A stretch of DNA of 64,000 nucleotides, taken from the NCBI GenBank assembly GCA_030533445.1, contig CM060076.1:28122103-28186102 (forward strand), read 5' to 3'. This stretch comes from Cyprinodon diabolis. Taxonomy: Eukaryota; Chordata; Actinopteri; Cyprinodontiformes; Cyprinodontidae. The notes beneath the pieces were generated by a model. It did no database searches. It worked only from the letters and a program-made list of their open reading frames with translations, and was not told the DNA's origin. A program made the position numbers and the translations under genes. This document shows, in pieces, positions 22,584 to 37,500 of the stretch (its first letter is position 1; each line of letters begins with the position of its first letter).

Positions 22584-25500
22584 CTAAGCTTCTCCACACA
22601 GGGTCGCTGTCTCACACATGTTGGCAGCCTCTGGTCCCAGCATAGCTGGACTCTCCTCAGCCTAAGAAAAAACAACACTTGGTCAGGTTTTAGATATCTT
22701 ATGCATTTGACTTTGCCTGAATCTTAACATGTAGATCCTCACCTGTTCTGCAGTTCTGTCCATCTCCGCTGTAGGCACAGTGATGGGTTCTGTGGTGTAA
22801 ATTGGACTCTTCTCTGTGTCCTTCACTAGCAGCGTTCTAGAGGCCAGCTTTGAGGCACCATCCTTTTTGGATAAGCCTGAATAGAAGAAAAATGTTAATC
22901 AAGATTTTATTTACATCAAAAGTTTTTACTCCAATCATGATACATGAACTGTATCATGATACATCATGATACAGTTTCAACAATATGGAGTTATCATCAT
23001 AGTAATTGGGATGTGAATATGTGTTAAATATAACCTTAAAAATTAAAAACATACCAGTATTTACACCAGGACATCAATTACAAAACACTACCTTGACAGT
23101 ATCCCCTTTTCACCTTTTGTTACATTACAGCAAGTAATTCTAGCATTTTGCAGGTATTATATGTGACAGAACACCATAAATTGAGGAGCAAATTTGAAAA
23201 GGTAAAATAAAACTATAAACTAAATAAAAATTATAAAAGAGGCATGTATTTGTTTCCAGATTACTGTCAGCCATTATTTTGCAGATCCACCTTTAATCAT
23301 TACAACTCCAAGTGTTGGACAAATCCCTACAAGCTTGATATATCCTAAGACTAATTGGCTATTCTTCTTAGCAAACTAGCTCAAGCTCACTCAAAATGGA
23401 CAAAGTAAACAGAGATGTTCTATTTACGAGCTAGGTTTCTTTTGAAGCAATTGCCTGTACTGGATTTCTTTTAAAGGTGTAGTGGAGGATGTTCTTTTTC
23501 CGGTTGGATCATCAAAATAAGTGGTCATCCTAATTATCAATCATTCTGGTCATATGTTTATGTAAGGCCATCCTACAGTATGTGCTCGTCCTCATTTTCA
23601 CTTACCGGTGGTGAGTCTGACATAGTCGAAAAATTGCAAATCTTTTGGAAAGTAAGCTTGTATGAGTGATGCAAACAGCAACTTTTAAACAGGGCGTGGA
23701 GGAGAAATGAGCTCGAGCATGCTCTCACGTGTTTAATAGGTGTTCCCTCTCGGAAGCGGTTACAGGGTTGTGCATGTACATTTTTTTTTTTTTTAAGTAG
23801 AGAGGATGGGTCTTTTAAAAAAAAATTGGGAAAATCCTTCACTATACCTTTAAGGGGATAAAAGCAGAGACAACTAAATACAAATTCTTTCCAATTGTCA
23901 TTTTTTTTGGTGTATTTTATTTAAAATACACTATATTGCCAAAAGTATTTGCTCACCTGCCTTGACTCACATATGAGCTTAAGTGACATCCCGTTCCTAA
24001 TCCATAGGGTTCAATATGACGTCGGTCCACCCTTTGCAGCTAGAACAGCTTCAACTCTTCTGGGAAGGCTGTCCACAAGGTTTAGGAGTGTGTTTATGGG
24101 AATTTTTGACCATTCTTCCAGAAGCGCATTTGTGAGGTCGCACACTGATGTTGGACGAGAAGGCCTGGCTCTCAGTCTCCGCTCTAATTCATCCCAAAGG
24201 TGTTCTATCGGGTTGAGGTCAGGACTCTGTGCAGGCCAGTCAAGTTCATCCACACCAGACTCTGTCATCCATGTCTTTATGGACCTTGCTTTGTGCACTG
24301 GTGCACAGTCATGTTGGAAGAGGAAGGGGCCAGCTCCAAACTGTTCCCACAAAGTTGGGAGCATGGAATTGTCCAAAATGTCTTGGTATGCTGAAGCATT
24401 CAGAGTTCCTTTCACTGGAACTAAGGGGCCAAGCCCAGCTCCTGAAAAACAACCCCACACCATAATCCCCCCTCCACCAAACTTTACACTTGGCACAATG
24501 CAGTCAGACAAGTACCGTTCTCCTGGCAACCGCCAAACCCAGACCCGTCCATCAGATTGCCAGATGGAGAAGCGCGATTCGTCACTCCAGAGAACGCGTC
24601 TCCACTGCTCTAGAGTCCAGTGGCGGCGTGCTTTACACCACCGCATCCGACGCTTTGCATTGCACTTGGTTATGTATGGCTTGGATGCAGCTGCTCGACC
24701 ATGGAAACCCATTCCATGAAGCTCTCTGCGCACTGTTCTTGAGCTAATCTGAAGGCCACATGAAGTTTGGAGGTCTGTAGTGATTGACTCTGCAGAAAGT
24801 TGGCGACCTCTTCGCACTATGCGCTTCAGCATCCGCTGACCCCGCTCCGTCAGTTTACGTGGCCTACCACTTCGTGGCTGAGTTGCTGTCGTTCCCAAAC
24901 ACTTCCATTTTCTTATAATACAGCTGACAGTTGACTGTGGAATATTTAGGAGCGAGGAAATTTCACGACTGGATTTGTTGCACAGGTGGCATCCTATCAC
25001 AGTTCCACGCTGGAATTCACTGAGCTCCTGAGAGCGACCCATTCTTTCACAAATGTTTGTAAAAACAGTCTGCATGCCTAGGTGCTTGAATTTATACACC
25101 TGTGGCCATGGAAGTGATTGGAACACCTGATTCCAATAATTTGGATGGGTGAGCAAATACTTTTGGCAATATAGTGTATGTTGAGGCCTGTTGTGACTCA
25201 GAAAATGTTGAGGTCTGAACACTTTTGGAGACAATTCATGCATAAAAAAAAAAAAAGAATTGAGGAATTTTAGGTTATGGAAGCAAGGAAAAGCAAACAT
25301 GGTACGTGCCTGACATGGCCAGATGTCTGTGGAGCCCAGGTCTGAGCAGCTTTAGGACTTTCATGCTGGAGGCCACCTCACTGTCTCCAGCCATGGAAAC
25401 AGAAGCTTTAAGGTGTGGGAGGGGAGCCTGGTAGGACCCTGCTTTGCGGATGGGGATGCGGCTGGTGTGCGGCTGCAGCTCACACCTAGGCGGGCAGGAG

Positions 25501-28500
25501 AGGAGTTATTAATCACACAAGGATGATTAAAACCTACAACTCTTTGACAAAAAAAATCCACAAAAATTATTAATTTTTTTAAGATAAAAGAAAACTAATT
25601 TAGAATTTATGTTTCAAGAGTTAATTTAAATGTCTAACTCTACAATTGAATCTTGATTTAAGAGAGACATGGACAGATCATTTCCCTTCCGATTACCTTC
25701 TCCCTCAGATTTAGTGCTTCTATCTTGTTTCAAGACGGCCATTTTTTTGTAGGAAATCCCAAACTGTAAAAAAAACTAGACTTACTTGCTGATTTTGAAT
25801 GATGACAGGATATGTTGAGGCCGTGTGTCTTTAGACGTCTGTGACAGATCGACACATTAAGAGAGGACTTAGAACACAACGGAATATGGAAGCTGTACAT
25901 AGCTAGCGTACAAAGATAAGAGAACTTGCTCCTCTGGGTCAGCAAACCTCTATACAGCTCTCAGCGGAGCGATGACTGACTGCGACACCTCGACAGCTTC
26001 GGCCAACACGGCCGGCACGCGTTGGGAATGGTGCTCTGGACCAGCCAGCCAAACTGGCTCCTTCAACCTTAAAATCTGGGCAGCTGATGCCTGTCAACAA
26101 CAGGAAGGGACATAAATACAGGAAAATGTGTACGTTTAACATCTTTGGCACGTTTAAATCTCTATAGCCGTTTCATAATCCATGTAAGCCTTCCAACGAA
26201 CAACCAAGTTCCTGTTTTTTTTACTTTCAGGAGGTTCCATATTTTATTGTGGAAGTTGAAAGACATAACATTTAAAGATATAAAATTTGATAATTATCAC
26301 ATTGGTCAGAGGACTTGCACACTATTTACTTTCACAAATGGACTTTTCTTTATTCAAGAAGTTAAACAGTAACGCGATAAAAGACAGCAGCACATTCAGT
26401 AAGAGGATATTAACCAGTCGTTACAAGAAAAAAAGCACATCTGGTGCAGGTTTGCACTGCATTAAAGAAAATGACACAATTCTCACAGAGATTATAAAGC
26501 ATAAACATCTAACTATGCATACAGTGTTTCCACCTAAAGCTAGTTTTCTTATTTCAAATGAAGACGGGTGCACCTTGATGTCAAAACAGGTTTGGACAAA
26601 GACATCAGAATTCACAGTGAGAGTAGAAATAAACTACAATATGCTAATCCCATCCTGCGCTCATCAAACCTGGGAGCACCGGACCAACAGCTTCCCCACC
26701 CGGTTCAAATCAGTAGAAAATAGCTACATGGAAATAACCGCCTCAAAGAGAAGCAGAAGAATTAAACACTGACCTGCGTCAAGCCTTTTGCTCACTTTCC
26801 TTAGAGTGGAAACTTTACTTAAAGCCACATATAGAGCATGTTTAAAACAGAACATGTTTTATATCTTCTACTGCAGTAGTACGATGCAAAGGAAAGAAAA
26901 ATCCAACTTTTAATTTTAGCAAATGTACTCAGAGAGGAAAAGGATGTTACAATAAGGAATAATTGCTTCCTTTGACAGAAATGTTGGATCTACTAACAAA
27001 CCCATCAAAATATATTTAACTTGAATATTTTAAAAGAAGCATTTATTTTCATTTTTTCTCCTTTTAAAGTAGATTAAATTCATTCGGTAACTGCCAATTG
27101 TAAACCTCTACTCCCCATGTCTCAGTGGCATAAACTGGATGTAAGAGAGGGGCACGTTTTATCTCTCTGCTCTCCAATAGGCTGGAGAATAACTCATTTT
27201 AAGGTTGCTACTATGCATAGTGACCATAACGTAACAAAAAAAGCACATGGGAGCATATTAGGAAAAAACCATTCACTCCAACATAAGTATATAAAACATT
27301 TTGAAACCAACTGAGACCTAAAAGAAAAAATAAACTATCAGATACCTCTAAGATTGAGCTTTCTGATGACAAAAAAAATCAGTCGGTCTGATGTCAAAAG
27401 AGAGCCAATATGCCTTTCTGCCTACTGTTAAATATGGCGGAGAACCTCTGATCCTCTCAGCTTTTCAGAAGGATAAGGATTCAAAACACACAATTAGATC
27501 ATTGCAGTAAAGTGCAGTAAAATGACCATCCTGTGATCATTTACTCTGTGGATCAAAATCGTAAAGAAATCTATCCAAGGTGAAACTGAGAAGACGAGAG
27601 CACACCATTTATTTTTCCAACTGAATAAATCAATCTTAAAATAAAGGTTGGATTTTCCTAGAATTAAGTAAGATTGTGTTCTTACACATCTTGTCATTGT
27701 ATCTAATAAGATGTAAAATATGTTTGGAGCTTTTTAAAAGATCAAATCAAACAATAGTTTAACACAAAGCAAGGCACACGACAGCTAGAATGTGTTATCA
27801 GATGGCAGCAACAGCAACAATGTTTCTGCTAAGAAACTTTTCAAACATCACAGATATTCTACCTTTTGAATCTAAACACAAACCACCTTCAGGTACTAGA
27901 ACGACACATAAAACCAAAATGCAATAACAATTTATTCCACAGCAGATTGTTTGGACATTTTATAAAAATGCTTAATAACCATCTACTACAAGTAGAGAAA
28001 CGTTCACCAAAAAACATTTAAAGGCTGAATAGATAATGACCCATATATTTCATTTACGATAGAACTAATACTGACATCTTATAGTAAATATATAAAACTT
28101 TTTTAGTGTTACCGATTGCTGGTAAACCTTGCTTCTTTTCAAGCAGCTCTACAATTGCACAAACCATGAGGATATAATCCAGACCCCACCTGGAAAACGG
28201 TTCTGGCATTAGGCTACGCAGTGAACATTATTAGGTCACAACCCATGTGGGTCCGACGCAGGAATGACACAAGATTGAACTGAACTGCACATAAACACAC
28301 ATATAGATAATCTTTAAATCTAATTCTGTTATTAAACATTAAACATAGTCAACAGAAACCTCATATTTACAAGCTATCAATGACCGTATCACTTCAGTTT
28401 TGGTATTCAGCCAGTTTTCATTTCACAAACAAAAATTAAGCAGAAAAAAGTTCTACCTAACTCTGCAACTCCATTACACTAAAAGACAAAAAAAATAATA

Positions 28501-31500
28501 ATAATGCTACAGGTATAAGTGCAACATTGGGGTATATCCTCTGTTTACTGGGAGATCTCAAGAAACTCCCTATAGAACCAAACAGTAATTTGAGTGAAGA
28601 ATCTAAAAACTGATAGCTAGCTCATCAAAATTCAAATCACATGACTTCTTTTAGCTTATTATTTGTACTGAAAACTCACTGTTATCACACCAAGATCTAT
28701 TGAGGACAGAGGGACAAAAGAAAAGCTAAGCACCAAGACAAGCATCCAAAAGGAATGGTCTGGTTCAGGTAACATTTGGTAAAGATGGAGAGCAAAGGTG
28801 GAAGTGTCAATTATCAAATAAGTGGTGAACTTTATGCAGAGTGGCTGTAATCAGTAATGTCTCCATGGTAATAGATCAGGTATTGGTTCAGTTACCAGTA
28901 TCAACCCATATCAAGGTTGTAAAAATGTACTTCTTAATAACAGCTTGATTTTCCCATCATCCCATTCCAACCCCTTTTTAGTCCTTTTAATATGATGACT
29001 TCCTAACGACGAACGCAAACTTCATTTAGATAACAGCAATGTTTATTTGGGTAAAGTTTTAGAAAGAATTGGTCCACTATTAGCAGCTGTTTGTTAAGCA
29101 GCTGACTAAAAGCTCTATAGGAGCAGATAACCTAAATAAATAATCAGCTGATATCAGCTTTTCACACTCTGTAGTGTTATTTTCTAAGGATAAAAGGTAA
29201 AACTTCTCTGTAATACGCTTAAGCAACTTGAACATTACTGCTAAATTAAATGAGTGTTATGAATTGGTTGTTTTATTAAAACTAGCTTTAAATTCAACTG
29301 TCTGCATAGACCTATATTAAAACATAACGGTTTGTGAAACATGTAATCTCATACCTTCCCAAAATAGAACAAAAATGTAGGTAGTTTAGTCACTAAAGAA
29401 CCAAATGTTAAACTGTAAACTGCCTAAATAGCAGCCAGGTTCAATCTTAAATAAAGAAATAACAACCCCATAACTGGCTTTGATCTAAGGGTGAGGTATG
29501 CGATTATTTCACTGCTCTTATGGGATCTGGAATAACTTATACCACCTCCCATGTTAAAAATGGGAAGTAATCTTAGTATAGAATTGTAGACTAAAGGTAC
29601 ATTCCTTGGGTTTTTAAAAATGACAGCATTGCTTTGTTTGGCAGGTTAAACTTAAATTCAATGCTTTCTATAGACCAAACAAGTAATAAAGTAAAGCTTT
29701 TTAGAAACTTTTTAATAGTTTTGTAGTCACTGTATCTATGCACATTGATGTAAATCAGTAAATTCAGTAAAATCATTGGATTTATGAAGACCTTTGAAAC
29801 TTTGGTCCTTTACTAAAACCAACTGGCTCTTGTGTCGGGAGCCATCCTGAAGCTTTAAAAGTAAACTCTGCCCCCCACATACAGGGCAACAGCAAAAATA
29901 AAAGCAGGCCTTGTGCAAGTCTGAAAAGCAGCATATTGAAAAGATAACTCTGGTCAGAGCCATCTCTGGTCCCCATGTTTTGTCTAAATCAGACCATTTT
30001 TTCTTTTTCTTTTTTTTTGTACGTTGGTGTATGTGCAGTGTTCATTTTTCAAGGGAATGCAACTCAAATGCCCAACCTGTCCCTTTGTCAGCAAATATAG
30101 ATAACTCAGTTTACTGGTCAGTCTGTAATATGCCTTAAAATCTAGCACCGTTAATATTTCAGCACGCGAACACACAGTCACACTGGATAAGTTTGATTTA
30201 GTCCGACTTTGGCCCCGTTGTAGAGCTGGTGGAGGGTGGAAGGCTCTGAAGAAGCAGTGGGCTCAGTTTGGAGAGCAGCCCAGGCCGAGGCAAAGCCTGG
30301 AGGGAGGGGAGCAAGGCGGACAGGCAGGGGGGCTGAAGGGTGTACAGACCTGTTATATTGACCGGAGCCGGAAGGGGACAGGAACCTGCCGCACATACTG
30401 AAGAAGAGGAGGACGAGGAGGAGGAAGGGGGGGACAGAGGGGGGCGGGAGGGTTTGTGGCTGTTGCTGGGAGATCGGAGAACGGGACGGTTGTGGGAGGG
30501 GCGTCTCTTCTCCTGAGGCTTAGCGTCTGAGGAGAGAGAGACACACACACACGTACACCAGGCTCAGAAACATGCAGGGACTATGCTGCACACATTCATT
30601 CACAGAGACATTCAGGCTTTCCACATTTCTTGCGTTTCAGACTAGATCTTTATTTTATTTTCCAAATTTAGTCTGCAAACGCTACCTCCTAGCGCTAGCT
30701 CTAAGGAAGCTTTTCAACGGTATAGGGGAGGATGTTCTTTTTTCGGGTCGATCATCAAAATAAGTGGTCCTCCTAACTGTCAATCATTCTGTTCATATGT
30801 TTCTGCACATGCACACTTTCAGGTATATATGTGTGATGAGATACGGATTCAGCCAGACATTGAAGCTAGCCTTTGTCACTGCCGTTCTATGAAAATGGCC
30901 GAGGGATGCAAGAGAAAAAGTGTTCACTAAGTGTATGAGAAGAAAAGAAAGGCCTGAGGAGAGAGAACCAAGACCAGAGTGTTTTTGGAAGATTCTCTCA
31001 TATGATGGTCTACACTGAAAGAACAGGTCGGGCTTCCCACTGATACCTCGGTTGCGAAGTTTCATTTTAGGTCACTGCTAATTAAACAGGGAGAAATGGG
31101 CTCGTGCAAGCTCTCGCACAGGCGTTCCCTCTCGGTAGCGGGCACAGGGTTGTGCATGCGCATTTTCTTTTTTTTTTTTAAGTGAAGAGGACAGGTCTTT
31201 TCAAAAACTCAGGAAAATCCTCAACTATACTTTAAAGGTCACTTTAAACTAAACTCCCTAAACATGAGTAAGAAGGTGCAAAACTGGGCAATTTGTTATT
31301 ATAAGGTATTGATCCACCTAACATTTGTAATGGTGTTAAAGAAACCTATCGCTTAAAATCAAACAAGAGTTAAAATGCCTAAAAGGCAATAGCTTTTTAA
31401 GAAAGTCATCTGATTGCCTCCATCTGTTAAACTTAGAAAACTTTTATTTTTATTTTGTGCTGTCAGTTTATACAGCTTTCAGAACATTTACTTTCCATAA

Positions 31501-34500
31501 AGTGCAGCAGTGATCAAAAGTAAACAGAGAGGAGAAAAGACATGGTCCAAAGCGAAAAGCGGTATAGTGTTTAAAATAAATCAATCCTTTCAGTATAGGG
31601 GACAGATTCAAGTCTTTTATTATATAAGTCACATCATATTATTATAAAATGAAATAAATACTCCATTCAAATTATTAAAACAAACTATTTTTATTAACTA
31701 ATACATTTATATACCGAACATTGTGACAAATGTTTCCTATTTTAGAGAGCCTTTAAAACAGGCTTACCAGTTAGAGCTCACTCAATGTTAACGGGATGAA
31801 GCATTTTAAAAAGCCATTTAAGAAAAAGGGCATCATATCTCTACTCCCAAGTATTCTGTACTCCAGAAAGTAGTAGGTTGTGGTTGCAGGTACCCTGTGT
31901 GCTCACAGAGTCTGGAAAGATAAGTCAGGTGTTGGAATTATCTGCATGTTGAGGTTATAAATCCTCATCTCTTTATCTAGTTTTACAGAAAAACTGTCAA
32001 AGATTTGCTTTAAAGAGATGCTTTATTGCTTGACACCTTGTTGCTGTGAATAATTTAATAATATTAATTGTGATACTTTTTTTTATTGTATCGGCTAGTT
32101 TGCACTTTGTACATTGTGCTGTATTTTTCTGATATCTGGGGCATCCTTATAAAGGAGATTAATAATGTAATGGATTTATTTTCTGTAAAGATACACATCT
32201 ATCACTTCCAAAACAAAGGAAAGGGGCTAGTTTCCACATGCTTAAAGTCGTAGGAAAACGGCCGTTCCACCCGTTGCATTTCCAAATTCTCTGGCTTAAG
32301 ACATCCATCCCTGTGAACGCTGGGACGGAACTCAATGGTAAAGTAAATGATTCTTATTTGAACCGTTGCGTATATTAGCTGCGACATATGAATCAAGATG
32401 CTATGACCGAAAAAATGCGATTGACAGGTGACTGTTGATATATGATTGGCCGAATTTAGGTGTTCAGGCTGATGTATAACTAACTGACCTGTATAAGATA
32501 GCAGAAAAAAAAAATAAAAAAAAACCCTACAGATTTTAGGAAAGGATTTTTTTTTAAATAGAAATGTTCTAACTTTTGGGACAATGTGGTCTGAATACAT
32601 TTACATACATGTTTAAGCCAGAATGATTGGAAATATAAATATGACTTTCCTACGACTTTTACAAAGTCTTTGAAGCTAACCAGCTGCTTTGCAGCTTGGA
32701 AAAAGCAGGAATAACTTGACTGTATTCTGAGTCTCTGAAAGTTAGTAATTTCTCCCATTTTTCAAAGCTCCTCATTTTGGATGTTTTCTAAGCTCACTTA
32801 GTTGACTAATGGCGCCATCTGCTGGAGAATGTTTTAGAAGAGCTTTGATGACTTTGATTCAGAAAACCTCTAATAGGAGGTTTTCCGAATCCTACTTCTA
32901 GTTTATCATCAGGAAATGCTTCTTGGTATGACCAATGCATAATAGCTAATTAGCTAGCTTAGAGTTGTGCCATTTCACCAGGGGTTATCAATTTAAATGA
33001 ACTGTTTGGATTCAATATTTAATAGGCTATAATATCTGTATATAATTTTATTGGCTAATGACAAAGATGTTAAGCTCACAGAGTTGAGAGGAGTTTGGGA
33101 TGATAGAAAAGAAAGATAAGAGAGGAAATGCAGATAATTGTGATAAATATGATCCTTAGTATGTTTGACAAACTGCAATCTGTTGCTATCTTTTAACCTT
33201 AGTTTGTATAGAGGTATGAAATAAAAGTAATTAGAAATAAAATGGCACAATGCGGGTAAGAAACAGGGGTACAAAGTAGGAAAATGTTGATCTGATCAGG
33301 GGCCCTCTAAACATGTTAAACAAAATAAAATTGATTGTCAATTAAACTGAACATAAAGGCTTAAGAGAGGTGAATGAAAGTGAATAATTCATATAATTAC
33401 AGACCTGACGATGGGATTTTAAGTCTGAAACATCCCAAAATATGGAAAGCAAATGAAAAGAACCATGGATTTACTGTGGCTTAATCAACAACTGTAAAAC
33501 CAAAAAAATAACACAAAAAAAACTCTTAGGACTTGCTGGATATGAGGGACAGTTTTAAACAAACTTAATTGCGGAAGGAGAGCATGCACTGAAAGGAGGA
33601 GGAGGAGTCATGCAAGTATTGCTTAGGGGAAGTTTAAATTTGCCATCCCAGCAAACCCTAAAACCAACACACACATCAACCAGTCATAGAAAAAGAAAAT
33701 CTTCCCAATTAGACGGTAAGGTCAACTCACCCCTAACAGGTCCATGTGTCCTGTTGGCTCCTCGTCCACTGGAATGTGTGCTGCTGTGCGGCGCGTGACT
33801 TCTGGGAGGGGGGCAGCCGAAGGTAAAGCTCGGAGAACTGTGCATTTTGGGAGAGGGGGTCTGGCTGCTGCTGCTCTGGCTGTTGCAGCGAACGCGGCTG
33901 ATCGTGTTTTCTGACGCTGATCCGGACAAGAAGCTGCGACAGATCAAGATAAACAGAAACTAGTGATCCATCTGTAAGGAGGCCAGTAAACACTCTCTGG
34001 ACTTCAGGCTTACACAGAACTCACTTGTTGAAACTTTTTGGTGGTGACACCTTGCTGCCGTTATGTCCTTTTGGCAGCGCGTTTATATGCATATTCAGAC
34101 CTTTGGTATTGCGGACGTGCTTGAGGATCCAGGCTCGCAGGTTGGTTAGGCAGGTGTGCTCAGAAAGCACGAGGCGTGGCCATGGGTTACACTCAGCCAT
34201 ATCCAGGGCAGAGACCGCCACAGCACGTCCCACCTGATGCACATCAACAATTAATGACATGGAAATAACACACAACTATGAGCAAGAGTCTAGAGGTATC
34301 AGCCAAGACATAACAAATTCTACAAATTAGATATGGTTTAATGGGAATCAAAGCGATGATTTTAAGTTACAGTCTAATAAATGAATCAATTAAATGGATC
34401 TCTGGTTGTATGTTTAGTGCTGTTTAGGGCTGCAACAACGAATCGATAAAATAGATAAAAATCGACTTTTAAAAGCGTTGGCAACGAATTTCATCATCGA

Positions 34501-37500
34501 TTAGTTGTGTTACGCGATTAATGCGTCATCCGCCGCCGTCGTCATTGCCGTGGGGCGCCTCCCCCATCCCAACTCCACTCCCGCAGGAGTCCCTCTCAGC
34601 GCTGCAGTCAGAGCCGCAGGATGTTTACCCTCAGCGTCCAGACTGCAAATGTAGCGCGCATGCGCTGGGATTGACGGCGCAAATTGATCACAATAATTAA
34701 AATAGCCTGCGCTTTGTAAAGCGAAAAAAGTCGTAACAGGCAACTTTTGTAAAAACAAATGAACATGGCGCGGAAGCACCGCTGTTATGATGCAGCACCT
34801 GAAAAGAAAACACGTTGGAGCCTTCGATGGCAGAGAAGAGAGCTGATCAGCAGGGTGAGCGACCATGTTTGTTTCGTTTTAAAGTGGGGAAACGTAACGT
34901 TAGTTTCTCAGGTAGCTCATCTGATGCTTTCCTTACCGTGTTAGTAGGTTACAGACAGTGATAAGGTTGGCTACTTATTTTACTTTTAATTTCATTTGAA
35001 TTAGCTTAAGCAGCATTTATATTTTTTTATTAATAAATTAACTTGCAAATTATGAGGGCAAGGCTTTTAAAGTTTAAATCTTCTGGCAAAGATAAAGTAA
35101 AGAAGATCCTGCAATTTATGGAAGTAAAGAAGAATAAAATCCAGCAAGATCAGTAATATGTCAATTAATTATATGCCACATTTCCATGTAAATATCTGTC
35201 TTTGGAGGATGTGTTTTTTAGCACCCCTAGTTCTCTCATTTTTATTCCAAATACAATATATAATTTTAATCACAGGGATATTTTTATCTCTATGGTTCAG
35301 TATTTTCTCAAGTAGCAACTTCAACTGTTATACTTTCCTGTCTTAAAAGGAAGAACTCTTCTAGTCTAAAAAAACTCATTTGTTGAAATGGGGGGGCCTA
35401 TTGTTTGAACCCCTTAGGGGCTTTTAAAAACTGTCTTTTTTTGCGTTTTATGAAACAAAGTAGCCTATATTTTGTGGATGTACAGCTACATTTCTCATGT
35501 AAGTTTGCGTAGTTTTAACACAAACATTTATTTTTCATATTGCACCAGTACAGTTAATGAGCAACCTGTACTTGTGTGCTTGTTTGTTCCGTCTAAAATG
35601 TTTATTTTGGAATAAAGAGGTTAATATAAAAAATATTTTTTGTCCGATTCATCGATTAATCGAAAAAATAATCGGCCGATTCATCGATTTTTAAAATAAT
35701 CGTTAGTTGCAGCCCTAGTGCTGTTCCTGTCTCAAATCGTTCGAAGATTGTAACAGCTTTTCTTTCAAAAAATTCTCCATGTTAAGTTCTATCTTCCCAC
35801 AGCCTGATACTGCCACCACTATGTCTTCACGTAAGGAGGGACAGATAGAAACTTCTTTGTCCAAAATGGGGAAATTTGTCACGGCTACGAGTCTTAAAAT
35901 AATAGCAAAAATAACACAAATGCATTGAATTCAAAGATGGCAGATTTACAACATACTAAATACACCTGACCACACACTCCACAACAAACCAGAAATTAGA
36001 CAACAGCGTGTATGACAGAGGTAGTGAATCTCTAAAGGTGTATGTTTAGCTTATTGCTTAGTCTGATGAAGGGAAGAGCAAATTAATATTTTAATCTATG
36101 AAGCTTGGTGTGTTAGGGAGACATACAGTTTTAGCTTTAGCAATGGAAAAATGTAATTCAAAAATGTTCCATTTCTCTTTCATCTTAACAAGTTATCCCC
36201 TTTTACATGTTTTCCATCTCCCACATGGCCCAAGGCAGCTGCTAATTCAAATGTGTGGTTTTCTTCTAATAATGGTAAACCATAAAGGCCAGATGTGTGG
36301 AATTATTTCCCCCTTTATTTTCTGCATTAAGATCAGTGACAGTGATAGTAGAGGAGGGATTTAAATGCATTTCACATTTTTATTTCTACAAGGATTTGAA
36401 ATGCACGCTTCATTTTCCTTTGAGCACTCATTTGTGTTGGAGTATCACAACGAATTCCAATAAATTACATAGTAGGTTGGCAATATAAAATGTTGGGTGT
36501 GAAAACTTTTGAAAATCACTGACTAGCTGTGTAATGGATCAATAGTAAAAATAAGCAATTCCTCCTACCTGCTCAAATATTTCTGGAGTGTATTTAGGAG
36601 GAAATGAAGAGGGTGGAGGTGGGGTCGCCCGTCCGCTGTCATGGCAGGCGGGTGGGATGCTGTTCATGGTTTTTCCCGTGTTATAATTGCACTCCAAAGT
36701 ATAACTAATGTCATCAAACAGAAAAAGATTAATCCAGAAAGACAAATGTTACAAATTTTTTTTTTTTCCACAAACCCCCCCCTCGTAAATTGCTGTGTGG
36801 ATACAGATGAAGATATCCGACCTGTGAAGCAGTCCTATCGCTTTGTGAATGGCCACTCGGCCGCTGCCTTCTTTAGACTGCCCATCCCTCTTGTCACGCG
36901 CATACATGTTTTTCTCAGAGAAGTTACAGCCCAGGAAATCAAAGTGGGCAGAATTCACAGCAATTAGCCGTGGGTAGAGCATGTTCTCCACCTAGAAAGA
37001 AAACCAACGAAAGGGGAAAAGCACTGATTTGTTTATGCAATGTTGTGATTAAAATAAATGTTTTTATTTCCCTCATAATCCATTAAAAACAAAAGAGAAT
37101 AAAAAATAAATTGGACTTCAGCCATTTAACGAAAACAATGCAAATTGAAGGAGAATATTAAGCCTTCTACCTGCTGGCTCTCATCTGGAAGGTTATTTCC
37201 GTACATGAAACATCCGCGTTTAGAGGCATGGCCGTGCAAATCCACGTAATACGCCACTCCTCCCTCCTGGGGTGGCACCGCTTCACTCTCTTCTGCCACT
37301 GGATCAGTTCTATCTTCAGTTTGAGAAGCTAGCTTCTCTGAGGAATCTGAAGAGCAGTTCCGGTCTTTTTTCCCCGACTCTTCAGTGGTCCAGCTGTTCT
37401 CCATCACCATGGGAACCTCTGTTTGTGCAGAACTTCCACCTTTCTCTGCATTGCGTTGGTTCAAGCTGATTTCAAGGGGAGTGAGGGGAGGAGACTGATG

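Noticed and set aside
24011..25300. A 429-residue Tc1 transposase start at 25300
   Set aside because: The first 86 residues come from flanking DNA and the inverted repeat; the family start is the Met at 25042.
25472..25493. An upstream acceptor (CGCCTAG|GTGTGAG) for agbl5 exon 13
   Set aside because: It would need a phase that exon 12 does not provide; the acceptor at GCTGCAG|CCG keeps the frame. It could serve a different isoform.
26287..26772. A 161-codon plus-strand ORF in agbl5 intron 11
   Set aside because: AT-rich sequence, no motif, antisense to the gene; treated as chance.
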